Assembly (NCBI GenBank): GCA_019420425.1
Contig: JAHZHG010000165.1
Location: forward strand, 1-6,474
Length of the DNA: 6,474 nucleotides
Direction of reading: 5' to 3'
Source: Clostridiales bacterium
GTDB taxonomy: Bacteria > Bacillota > Clostridia > Lachnospirales > Lachnospiraceae
The position numbers and the translations under genes were made by a program. The notes below the pieces were generated by a model. It worked only from the letters and a program-made list of their open reading frames with translations, searched no databases and was not told the origin of the DNA. Positions 1-6,057 of this stretch are shown here, in pieces; within the stretch, counting starts at the first letter, position 1, and each line of letters begins with the position of its first letter.

Positions 1-500
1 AGGCAACGGCGCAGCTGATGAGGGATCTGGGGTCTATTCCGTCTCCGCAGAACTGTTTTCTATTGAATCTGGGACTGGAAACCCTGCCTTTGCGTGTAGA
101 GCGCCACTGCTATAACGCGCAGCGTGTGGCAGAATTTCTGGATGCTCATGAGAAGGTGGCGCACGTAAATTTTGCAGGACTCCCGGGTGACAAGTACCAT
201 GAGCTGGCGAAAAAATATATGCCGAACGGAACCAGCGGGGTGATTTCCTTTGAATTGAAAGGAGGAAGAGCTGCTGCGGTGAAGTTTATGGACAGCCTGA
301 AGCTGGCCTCCATAGTCACGCATGTAGCGGACGCCAAGACATGTGTGCTTCATCCGGCCAGCCATACCCATCGGCAGATGAATGACCAGCAGCTGGCGGA
401 TGCAGGGGTATCCCCGGGACTGATCCGGCTGTCCGTAGGAATAGAGCATATCGATGATATTATTGCCGACCTGAGCCAGGCGCTGGAGCAGGCGGAGTAA
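1..500 (+). CDS. metY: O-acetylhomoserine sulfhydrylase (O-acetylhomoserine aminocarboxypropyltransferase), 3' part
   Basis: This PLP-dependent enzyme of the Cys/Met metabolism family makes homocysteine from O-acetylhomoserine and sulfide in the cytoplasm. Only the C-terminal 165 residues are present; the reading frame is open from base 3, and the start lies before the window. The family is usually about 425-430 aa, so roughly 60% is missing, including the PLP lysine. Visible family signatures are GLETLPLRVERHCYNA (the segment after the active-site domain), the block with HVADAKTCVLHPASHTHRQ, and the C-terminal LIRLSVGIEHIDDIIADL, whose Arg sits where the family binds the substrate carboxylate. 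The HPASHTHRQ form favours O-acetylhomoserine sulfhydrylase over cystathionine gamma-synthase or gamma-lyase, though the fold is shared. The TAA stop at 498-500 touches the left arm of the following terminator stem. No sign of damage is visible in the part seen. Confidence 0.93.
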   Translation, partial: ATAQLMRDLGSIPSPQNCFLLNLGLETLPLRVERHCYNAQRVAEFLDAHEKVAHVNFAGLPGDKYHELAKKYMPNGTSGVISFELKGGRAAAVKFMDSLKLASIVTHVADAKTCVLHPASHTHRQMNDQQLADAGVSPGLIRLSVGIEHIDDIIADLSQALEQAE

Positions 501-560
501 AAATAGATCCCCTTCGGGAATGCTGCGGTTTAGCTGCAGCTCCTGGAGGGGATCTATTTT
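500..560. terminator. Bidirectional Rho-independent terminator between metY and mscL
   Basis: Bases 500-513 (AAAATAGATCCCCT) pair perfectly with 547-560 (AGGGGATCTATTTT), giving a 14-bp outer stem. The interior holds a smaller hairpin, GCTGC at 522-526 with GCAGC at 536-540. The stem ends in TTTT on the + strand and reads ...CTATTTTTAC on the - strand, so it can stop metY transcription from the left and mscL transcription from the right. It begins at the last base of the metY stop codon and lies 27 nt past the mscL stop. The A/T-rich ends of the stem supply the U-tracts themselves, as is common in convergent terminators. Confidence 0.85.
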
Positions 561-587
561 ATGACAATCACAAGTTTAAGGCCGACG

Positions 588-1034
588 TTACTCCAGCTCC
601 GAAGCACAATGCGGACATTTTACCGCTTCTATATGTATCTCAGATTTGCAGTACGGGCAGATTTTGGTTGTTGGGGCTTCTTCCACGGCGGGCTTTTCTC
701 TGTGCAGCCTGGAAATTGCCTTGATTGCCACGAAGATGGAGAAGGAAATAATCAAAAACTGCACGATGGACTGGATGAAGTTGCCGTAGGCAAAGACGGA
801 TGCTCCGGCATCCTTAGCGGCCTGCAGGGTAGCGTAGCTGCCGCCGTCCAGGGTGATAAAGAGATCGACAAAGCTGACTTTGCCGGTGAGCAGGGTGACC
901 AGCGGCATGATGATGTCGTTGACCAGGGAGGTGACAATGTCGTTGAAGGCGGTGGCGATCACTACGCCGACAGCCATGTCGATCACATTCCCACGCATGA
1001 TAAAGGCTTTGAATTCTTCTGCGAATTTCTTCAT
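588..1034 (-). CDS. mscL: Large-conductance mechanosensitive channel MscL with C-terminal zinc ribbon
   Basis: MscL is a homopentameric inner-membrane channel that opens under membrane tension to release solutes during hypo-osmotic shock. The 148-aa product begins MKKFAEEFKAFIMRGNVIDM, with the N-terminal amphipathic helix and MRGNV(I/V)D motif of the family. TM1 spans about residues 16-44 (AVGVVIATAFNDIV, then VNDIIMP), followed by a periplasmic loop containing TLDGGSYATL, and TM2 at about 83-109 (YGNFIQSIVQFLIISF). The usual C-terminal helical bundle is replaced by a zinc-ribbon-like tail: C126-x2-C129 and C140-x2-C143 (CPYC...CPHC). E. coli MscL is 136 aa. The ATG at 1034 has an AGGAGG at 1043-1048 with 8-nt spacing. 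The gene is convergent with metY and divergent from the repair operon. It is likely transcribed from the extended -10 in the left arm of the palindrome at 1099-1136. Confidence 0.96.
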   Translation of the reverse strand: MKKFAEEFKAFIMRGNVIDMAVGVVIATAFNDIVTSLVNDIIMPLVTLLTGKVSFVDLFITLDGGSYATLQAAKDAGASVFAYGNFIQSIVQFLIISFSIFVAIKAISRLHREKPAVEEAPTTKICPYCKSEIHIEAVKCPHCASELE

Positions 1035-1098
1035 TTGCAGTTCCTCCTGTTGGTTTTTGCCGTCCGCCCCTGACCAGGGGGACGCGTATAATAAGAAA

Positions 1099-1136
1099 AG
1101 TATATCATGGATTTCCGATGAATTCTATGATATACT
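1099..1136. promoter_or_regulatory. Mirror-image divergent promoter / 38-bp near-palindrome
   Basis: The arms AGTATATCAT (1099-1108) and ATGATATACT (1127-1136) are perfect 10-bp inverted repeats, and the inner bases continue the symmetry, so 15 of 19 positions pair. Each arm reads outward as an extended -10 element, TGaTATACT. On the + strand TATACT is at 1131-1136, placing a start near 1143, 25 nt before the ATG of the nuclease gene. On the - strand TATACT occupies 1104 to 1099, placing a start near 1092 and giving mscL a leader of about 58 nt. The -35 regions at 17-bp spacing (TGGATT and TAGAAT) are weak, which fits reliance on the TGn extension. Promoter activity is inferred; the symmetry is directly visible. 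It could also serve as an operator for a dimeric regulator. Confidence 0.6.
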
Positions 1137-1167
1137 GGAAAAATCCATAGGAAATATAGGAGGAATC

Positions 1168-2238
1168 ATGCGGTTTATTCATATAGCAGACGTACATTTG
1201 GGGGCTGTGCCGGATGCAGGGTATCCGTGGGCGAAAAAACGCAGCCAGGAAATCTGGGAAACCTTTGAAAGCGTATTAAAGCGGGCCAAAAAGGAACGAG
1301 TGGATCTGGTGCTGATTTCGGGAGATTTGTTTCATGGGCAGCCTCTTGAGGGAGAACTGAGAGAGGTAAACGAGCTGTTTGCGTCTCTGGGAAAGACCAG
1401 GGTGGTGCTGATTGCCGGAAACCATGACTATCTGAAGCAGGGAAGCGCGTATCTCTCCTTTGCCTGGAGTGAAAATGTCACCTGCCTCTGGTCGGGCAGC
1501 TGTGAACGGGTACAGTATGAGGGGATAAAAACGGAGATCTACGGTTTCAGCTATACCCAGCGGGAGATCACCGCGCCGCTCTATGACGGGCTTTGCCCGG
1601 AGAGAAATGGGTATTTTCATATCCTGCTGGCCCATGGCGGAGACGAGCGGCATATACCGGTCAGCCGTCAGGCCATGGAGCGGTCAGCGTTTGACTATAT
1701 TGCACTGGGGCATATCCACCGGCCGCATCAGCTGGTGAAGGGGAAGGCGGTCTATGCCGGAGCGCTGGAGCCGATTGACCGGAATGACACCGGCCCCCAT
1801 GGATTTGTGGAGGGCATTGTGGACCGGGACGGGATGCGCCTTCGCTTTGTGCCGGCGGCGAAACGGGAATATGTCCATCTAAAGGTCAGGGTTACGCCGG
1901 AGGATACGGATACTGCGGTGCGCGAGCGGGTGCGTCAGGAAATGTATACACGGGGCAAACAGAACCTGTACAAGATTATTCTTCAGGGATACCGGAACCT
2001 GGAGTGCAGATTTGATACCGGACGGTACGGGGAGCTGGGGCATGTGCTGGAGGCGCTGGACGAGACATATCCGGCATACGACATGGAGCAGCTGCGTCAG
2101 CAGTATGGCGGGCAGCTGATTGCCCGGTATATCGAGAGCTTTGACGGGCAGGAAGAGGATACGGTGCAGCAAAAGGCGCTGAGCTATGGGGTGGAGGCGC
2201 TGCTGCATACAGGGACGGCCCTGCGCAGAAGCCAGTGA
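1168..2238 (+). CDS. yhaO: SbcD/Mre11-like DNA repair exonuclease (YhaO-type metallophosphoesterase)
   Basis: This 356-aa calcineurin-like metallophosphoesterase has the Mre11/SbcD arrangement of metal-binding motifs: D8-x-H10 (IADVHLG), G52-D53 (SGDLFHG), G84-N85-H86-D87, H156 (LLAHGGDE) and G181-H182-x-H184 (LGHIHRP). These bind two metal ions, usually Mn, for phosphodiester cleavage. The catalytic domain fills about residues 1-220. The remaining C-terminal part (about 235-356) is probably the partner-binding region. The length fits YhaO-type proteins (about 400 aa in Bacillus, as I recall) and SbcD. I chose the ATG at 1168 because AGGAGG lies at 1158-1163 and the protein then starts with the family's MRFIHIADVH; the frame is open further upstream but runs antisense through mscL. 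The next gene is a Rad50/YhaN-like ATPase, the expected partner. Nuclease assignment is secure; YhaO rather than SbcD is inferred from that partner. Confidence 0.9.
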   Translation: MRFIHIADVHLGAVPDAGYPWAKKRSQEIWETFESVLKRAKKERVDLVLISGDLFHGQPLEGELREVNELFASLGKTRVVLIAGNHDYLKQGSAYLSFAWSENVTCLWSGSCERVQYEGIKTEIYGFSYTQREITAPLYDGLCPERNGYFHILLAHGGDERHIPVSRQAMERSAFDYIALGHIHRPHQLVKGKAVYAGALEPIDRNDTGPHGFVEGIVDRDGMRLRFVPAAKREYVHLKVRVTPEDTDTAVRERVRQEMYTRGKQNLYKIILQGYRNLECRFDTGRYGELGHVLEALDETYPAYDMEQLRQQYGGQLIARYIESFDGQEEDTVQQKALSYGVEALLHTGTALRRSQ

Positions 2239-2300
2239 TGGGGAAGTGTTTTGGGTAATTGGGAGCGAAGCATATCGCTGCTGAGGGGGAAATCGAGAAA

Positions 2301-2315
2301 GGGGAGAACGATTTG
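2301..2315 (+). promoter_or_regulatory. Ribosome-binding site and TTG start that set the YhaN-like N-terminus
   Basis: GGGGAG at 2301-2306 lies 6 nt before a TTG at 2313-2315. Starting there gives MEIRQLHLKHYGKF, which matches how Rad50/SMC/YhaN-type ATPases begin (a short strand leading into the Walker A segment). The frame opens at another TTG at 2259 just after a TAA, but the 18 extra residues are charged and unlike the family, and no good Shine-Dalgarno precedes it. No ATG occurs in the frame before the Walker A region. Confidence 0.7.
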
Positions 2316-3869
2316 GAAATACGACAGCTGCATTTGAAGCACTATGGGAAATTTACGGATTACCGGATTTCGTTTTCGCCGGGCCTGTCCATTATTTATG
2401 GAGATAATGAAACGGGAAAAAGCACAATGCATTCTTTTATCCGGAGTATGCTCTACGGTCTGGAGCGCCAGAGGGGCAGGGCGGGGAGAAATGACGAATA
2501 CACCCTGCACCTGCCCTGGCAGAACCCGGGGGCATACGAAGGGAGTATGACCGTAATCTCCGGGGGAAGGCGGCTGCGGATTGAGCGGAACTTTCTGGAA
2601 CGTACGGTTCGGGTGATCGATGAGCAGACCGGACAGGAGCTGAACGCCGAGATGTGCCTGGAGGAGATTCGATCGGGCCTGAGTGAGGCCTCGTTTGTCA
2701 ATTCGGTATTTCTGTCTCAGGAAAAGGTAAGGACAGACGCAGCGCTGGCGGAGCAGCTTCAGCACTATATGGTCAATTACCAGGAGACAGGCGATAAGGA
2801 TCTGAATGTGGCACGGGCCGTGGACTATCTGAAGGAGCGGCGCAGGGAGACGGAAAAGCAGAAAAAGCAGGAGGAAAACCGCCTTGCCGAGGGCAGACGG
2901 GAGCAGGAGTCCCGGATCGCCTATGTAAAAAACGAGCTGCAGGAGCTGGCCAAGCGGCGGTCGGACTGCGAAAAGCGGCTGGTGATCACTACGGCCAGAG
3001 AGGTGGAGAGAAAGCAAAAGGATGTCCTGATCGAGCCGGACTTTCTGCAAAGAGGGGATCGGGTGAAGCTGTTCTTTGTCCAGCTATTGCTGCTGCTGGT
3101 CAGCGCGGCCTGCTTTGGCGTGGCGGCTTTGATTAAGGAAAAGACCTTTCGGGTAGTTCTGGCCTTTGGCGGAGCCATATTTCTGGCCGCGGCCGTTTTG
3201 CTTTACAGCTATCGTCTGCGTGACCGGAAAAAACGAAAGCGCTGGCAGGCTCAGGTCAATGCGGTGGAGGTCATGGGCAACGGCCGGGATACGCCGACGA
3301 AGGAGCAGGAGCAGCTCCGCTGGGAGATGGATCGGCTCAGCCGGGAAATTCACGAAAAAGAGGTACTGCTGGGCAATCTCATGGACGAGCTGGAACAGCC
3401 GCAGTCTTCCGATACGCTGAATGCGCTGGAGGAAGAGCGGCAGGCGCTGGAGCTGGCCATTGCCCGTATGCGGGAGATTTCCGGTAATATTTATACGGAG
3501 ACAGGAGGAAAATTCCAGCAGGCTGCCTCAGGGATTCTGGATCGGCTGACCGGGGGCAGATATACCCGGGTTTCCCTGGACTCATCGGGAGAGGTGCGGA
3601 TCAATACGCCGGACCGGCTGCTGAATTTAAATCAGGTAAGCTGCGGGACCATGCACCAGATTTATCTGGCGCTTCGCCTGGCGGCAGGCGTAGTCTTTGA
3701 AAAAAAGGAGCCTTTGCCGGTGATTCTTGACGATGCTTTTGCCATGTATGACGACGAGCGGCTGGAGGAGGCCCTGCGTCTTTTGGACGGCTGCGGCAGG
3801 CAGGTCATCCTGTTCACCTGCCAGAACCGGGAAAAACAGATTTACGAACGGATAAAAGGAGGAAACTGA
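2313..3869 (+). CDS. yhaN: YhaN-like AAA/Rad50-type ATPase with central transmembrane hairpin
   Basis: This 518-aa protein (from the TTG start) has a split ABC/SMC-type ATPase head. The N-terminal lobe carries Walker A G30-DNETGKST-38 and a Q-loop region at Q136 (NSVFLSQEKV). The C-terminal lobe carries a signature-like motif V442-SCGT-446 followed by HQIYLALRLA, Walker B with acidic pair L468-PVILDD-474, and a switch segment FTCQN at 501-505, with Gln where many ABC ATPases have His. Between the lobes are charged coiled-coil stretches (about 170-235 and 328-390). They flank two hydrophobic spans, about 251-272 and 279-300, separated by the short turn KEKTFR and followed by basic RLRDRKKRKR. 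This predicts a membrane hairpin at the coiled-coil apex, where Rad50 would have a CxxC zinc hook, which is absent. Bacillus YhaN is much longer (about 960 aa, from memory), so the coiled coil is short here. The gene follows the Mre11-like nuclease by 74 nt and probably forms a complex with it. It starts at a non-ATG codon. Confidence 0.85.
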   Translation: MEIRQLHLKHYGKFTDYRISFSPGLSIIYGDNETGKSTMHSFIRSMLYGLERQRGRAGRNDEYTLHLPWQNPGAYEGSMTVISGGRRLRIERNFLERTVRVIDEQTGQELNAEMCLEEIRSGLSEASFVNSVFLSQEKVRTDAALAEQLQHYMVNYQETGDKDLNVARAVDYLKERRRETEKQKKQEENRLAEGRREQESRIAYVKNELQELAKRRSDCEKRLVITTAREVERKQKDVLIEPDFLQRGDRVKLFFVQLLLLLVSAACFGVAALIKEKTFRVVLAFGGAIFLAAAVLLYSYRLRDRKKRKRWQAQVNAVEVMGNGRDTPTKEQEQLRWEMDRLSREIHEKEVLLGNLMDELEQPQSSDTLNALEEERQALELAIARMREISGNIYTETGGKFQQAASGILDRLTGGRYTRVSLDSSGEVRINTPDRLLNLNQVSCGTMHQIYLALRLAAGVVFEKKEPLPVILDDAFAMYDDERLEEALRLLDGCGRQVILFTCQNREKQIYERIKGGN

Positions 3870-3870
3870 T

Positions 3871-4713
3871 ATGCTTACCATAGGATGCCATCTCTCTTCG
3901 GCAAAGGGATTTCTGCATATGGGAAAGGAGGCGGTGTCCATTGGAGCCAATACCTTTCAGTTTTTTACCCGGAATCCACGGGGGAGCCGGGCAAAGGAGA
4001 TCGATCCTGAGGACGTGGCGGCGTATCTCGCCTACGCGAAGGAGCAGGGCATAGAAAAAATCCTGGCCCATGCGCCCTATACGCTTAATCCATGCTCAGG
4101 CAATGACCATACCCGGGAGTTTGCCCGGATGACCATGGAAGACGATCTGCGGCGGATGGAGTATATTCCGGGCAGCTGCTACAATTTTCACCCCGGAAGC
4201 CACGTGGGCCAGGGGGCAAAGGAGGGAATCCGTCTGATCGCAGACCTGCTGAATGAGCTTCTGCGCCCCGAACAGACCACCACAGTTTTGCTGGAAACCA
4301 TGGCGGGAAAGGGAACAGAGGTCGGCGGACGATTTGAAGAGCTGGCAGCTATACTGGAACGGGTAGAATTAAAGGAAAAAATGGGCGTCTGCCTGGACAC
4401 CTGCCACGTCTATGACGGGGGATACGATATTGTCGGGGAGCTGGATCGTGTACTGGGAGAATTTGACCGGATCATCGGTCTGGAACGGCTGCGTGCCATT
4501 CATATGAATGACAGCAAAAACCCCTTTGCCAGCCACAAGGACAGGCACGAAAAGATTGGAGAAGGCTCCATAGGGCTGGAGGCCATGGTACGCCTGCTGA
4601 AGCGTCCCGAGCTGCAGGGGATTCCGGTATATCTGGAAACCCCAAACGAGCTGGATGGATACGCGCGGGAAATTGCTCTGCTGAGAGCAGAATACACGCA
4701 AACGCCGGAATGA
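3871..4713 (+). CDS. nfo: Endonuclease IV (deoxyribonuclease IV, AP endonuclease)
   Basis: Endonuclease IV cuts the DNA backbone 5' of abasic sites and removes 3' blocking groups in base excision repair, using three zinc ions in a TIM barrel. The 280-aa product is close to E. coli Nfo (285 aa), and all nine metal ligands can be placed: H67 (AHAPY), H107 (NFHPGSH), E142 (LLETMAGKG), D176 and H179 (CLDTCH), H211 (IHMNDSK), D224 and H226 (HKDRHEKIGEG) and E256 (YLETP). It starts GCHLSSAKG, as expected for the family. The ATG at 3871 follows the YhaN-like stop by 1 nt, with AGGAGG at 3857-3862 inside the upstream gene and 8-nt spacing, so translation is likely coupled. It is the last gene of the repair operon and ends 38 nt before the hairpin at 4752. 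No residue looks altered. Confidence 0.97.
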   Translation: MLTIGCHLSSAKGFLHMGKEAVSIGANTFQFFTRNPRGSRAKEIDPEDVAAYLAYAKEQGIEKILAHAPYTLNPCSGNDHTREFARMTMEDDLRRMEYIPGSCYNFHPGSHVGQGAKEGIRLIADLLNELLRPEQTTTVLLETMAGKGTEVGGRFEELAAILERVELKEKMGVCLDTCHVYDGGYDIVGELDRVLGEFDRIIGLERLRAIHMNDSKNPFASHKDRHEKIGEGSIGLEAMVRLLKRPELQGIPVYLETPNELDGYAREIALLRAEYTQTPE

Positions 4714-4751
4714 AATATGCCGGTCATTTCTGAATAAGCATCTGAAAAATG

Positions 4752-4784
4752 AATGGGACAGCTCCTTTGGGGAGGTGTCCCATT
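4752..4784. terminator. Bidirectional terminator between nfo and prs
   Basis: AATGGGACA (4752-4760) pairs with TGTCCCATT (4776-4784). After a G-G mismatch the stem continues with CTCC (4762-4765) and GGAG (4771-4774) around a 5-nt loop. On the - strand the stem is followed by CATTTTTCAG (the AAAAA at 4745-4749), a clear U-tract for prs, whose stop codon is 3 nt away. On the + strand the downstream tract GCATTATTTG is weaker, so termination of the repair operon may be less efficient. Confidence 0.85.
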
Positions 4785-4787
4785 GCA

Positions 4788-5963
4788 TTATTTGTGATTA
4801 TGCTTTGCCAGGAACCGGTTGATCCGGTCAGACGGACTCAGCAGCTCGCTGATGGAATCGTCGTGATTTAAGGTGTCAATCATCAACGCCAGATATTTGC
4901 TCATGTCACAGGTAATATAGTAGGGTTTTTCCAGCAGCTCCGGCGTCTGGTAAACCAGATTGGTGGTCAGTACGGAGTGGAAGATTCCCTCGCTGTAGGC
5001 CTTGTCAAAGCGCTCCAGGCCGTTGGTGAACAGGCCGAAGGTGGCACAGAGGAAGATGCGCGCAGCTTTGCGGCGTTTCAGCTCAGTGGCGACCTCAAGC
5101 ATACTGTCTCCGGAAGAGATCATGTCATCGATAATGATCATATCCTTGCCTTCCACATCGGAACCCAGAAATTCGTGGGCGACAATCGGGTTTTTTCCAT
5201 CAACAATCGTAGCGTAATCTCTGCGCTTGTAGAACATACCCATATCCACACCGAGTACATTGGCCATATAGATGGCGCGGCTGGTTCCGCCTTCGTCCGG
5301 GCTGATTACCATGGTATGCTTGGCATCGATTACCAGGTCAGGAACAGCCCTGTATAAGCCCTTGATAAACTGGTAGGTCGGCTGAACGGTTTCAAAACCG
5401 TGCAGGGGAATGGCGTTCTGCACCCGTGGGTCGTGGGCATCAAAGGTAATGATGTTGTCTACGCCCATGCGTACCAGCTCCTGCAGGCCGAGCGCGCAGT
5501 CCAATGATTCACGGCCGCTGCGCTTGTGCTGACGGCTTTCATAAAGGAAGGGCATAATAACCGTAATCTTTCTGGCTTTTCCGCCGATTGCGGCGATCAC
5601 GCGCTTCAGATCCTGAAAATGATCGTCGGGAGACATCTGATTGGTGTACTTGCCCAGACGGTAGGTCATGCTGTAGTTGCAGACATCCACCAGAATATAG
5701 ATATCGTCTCCGCGGACGGATTCGCGGATAATCCCCTTGGCTTCTCCGGAACCAAAACGGGGGACAGAGCAGTCAATCAGGTAAGAATCTTTCAGATAAC
5801 CCTGGAGAGTAGGGGGATACTTGTGCTCCAGGTTACGCTCTGTTCTCCATTGTACAATGTAATCATTGATCTTTTTTCCGAGTGTCTCACAGCTTTTCAG
5901 AGGGATGATTCCCAGTGCGCCCACGGGAATCGTTTCCATGTTTTGTTCTTCAACAGACTGCAT
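4788..5963 (-). CDS. prs: Ribose-phosphate pyrophosphokinase (PRPP synthetase), long divergent form
   Basis: PRPP synthetase transfers pyrophosphate from ATP to ribose-5-phosphate, feeding purine, pyrimidine, NAD, His and Trp synthesis. This 391-aa product keeps the family layout: an ATP-side segment PFLYESRQHKRSGR (138-151), FDAHD with H177, SPDEGG (221-226), the flexible-loop KRR (246-248), and the PRPP loop MIIIDDMISSGDS (275-287). Compared with classical enzymes (about 315 aa) it has an extended N-terminus and an insertion rich in Tyr near residues 97-116. It also has changed motifs: RQDR becomes RQHK, and the TGGT of the PRPP loop becomes SGDS. It may therefore differ in kinetics or allostery, but activity is plausible because the core acidic pair, H177 and KRR remain. 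The ATG at 5963 has GGAGG at 5971-5975 (7-nt spacing). It has its own promoter and terminator, so it is probably monocistronic. Confidence 0.9.
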   Translation of the reverse strand: MQSVEEQNMETIPVGALGIIPLKSCETLGKKINDYIVQWRTERNLEHKYPPTLQGYLKDSYLIDCSVPRFGSGEAKGIIRESVRGDDIYILVDVCNYSMTYRLGKYTNQMSPDDHFQDLKRVIAAIGGKARKITVIMPFLYESRQHKRSGRESLDCALGLQELVRMGVDNIITFDAHDPRVQNAIPLHGFETVQPTYQFIKGLYRAVPDLVIDAKHTMVISPDEGGTSRAIYMANVLGVDMGMFYKRRDYATIVDGKNPIVAHEFLGSDVEGKDMIIIDDMISSGDSMLEVATELKRRKAARIFLCATFGLFTNGLERFDKAYSEGIFHSVLTTNLVYQTPELLEKPYYITCDMSKYLALMIDTLNHDDSISELLSPSDRINRFLAKHNHK

Positions 5964-6008
5964 TCCAAATCCTCCATCTATTCGTGTAAACAGGAAAATA
6001 CAGTAATT

Positions 6009-6036
6009 AGTTTAGCATAAAATGCGGACAGGTCAA
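6009..6036 (-). promoter_or_regulatory. prs promoter (SigA-type with extended -10)
   Basis: Read on the - strand, TTGACC (6036 to 6031) is a 5/6 match to the -35 consensus. After a 16-bp spacer it is followed by TAAACT (6014 to 6009), preceded by TGC, which makes an extended -10. Transcription would start near 6002, leaving a leader of about 38 nt that includes the GGAGG ribosome-binding site. It lies within the 94-bp gap between the helicase-loader gene and prs. Confidence 0.75.
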
Positions 6037-6052
6037 GCCTTATTTCGGTATT
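6020..6052 (-). promoter_or_regulatory. Possible PurBox-like inverted pair over the prs -35 region
   Basis: On the - strand AATACCGAAATAA (6052 to 6040) matches 11 of 13 positions of the Bacillus PurR box, AWWWCCGAACWWT, as I remember it. A weaker inverted copy, CCTGTCCGCATTT (6032 to 6020), matches about 9 of 13 to the reverse form. The CGAA and TCCG cores are 15 nt apart, close to the 16-17 nt reported for PurBox pairs. The pair brackets the prs -35 element. PurR responds to PRPP, so regulation of prs would make sense, but the second half is weak and this is only a suggestion. Confidence 0.25.
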
Positions 6053-6057
6053 TTTTG

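Noticed and set aside
561..1073. A 170-aa open frame on the + strand across mscL.
   Set aside because: It is a shadow of the clear MscL gene on the - strand, with no ribosome-binding site or recognisable domain.
1087..1092. A perfect TATAAT on the + strand before the repair operon.
   Set aside because: No -35-like hexamer lies at proper spacing upstream and it has no TG extension, so the TGaTATACT at 1128-1136 is the better promoter.
853..1167. An N-terminal extension of the Mre11-like nuclease gene, since the frame stays open back to an ATG at 853.
   Set aside because: This stretch is antisense to mscL and its promoter region, and the extra residues resemble no nuclease. The ATG at 1168 has AGGAGG and gives the family N-terminus.
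2264..2279. A small hairpin, AGCGA with TCGCT, in the gap between the nuclease and ATPase genes.
   Set aside because: A 5-bp stem without a U-tract is too short to call a terminator or attenuator; chance is likely.
2259..2312. An upstream TTG start for the YhaN-like protein.
   Set aside because: It has a poor ribosome-binding site and adds 18 residues unlike the family. The TTG at 2313 with GGGGAG fits better.
2184..3050. A 288-aa open frame on the - strand.
   Set aside because: It lies opposite the nuclease end and the ATPase head, both strongly supported by motifs. Its translation is low-complexity Leu/Pro-rich and typical of antisense reading in a GC-biased gene.
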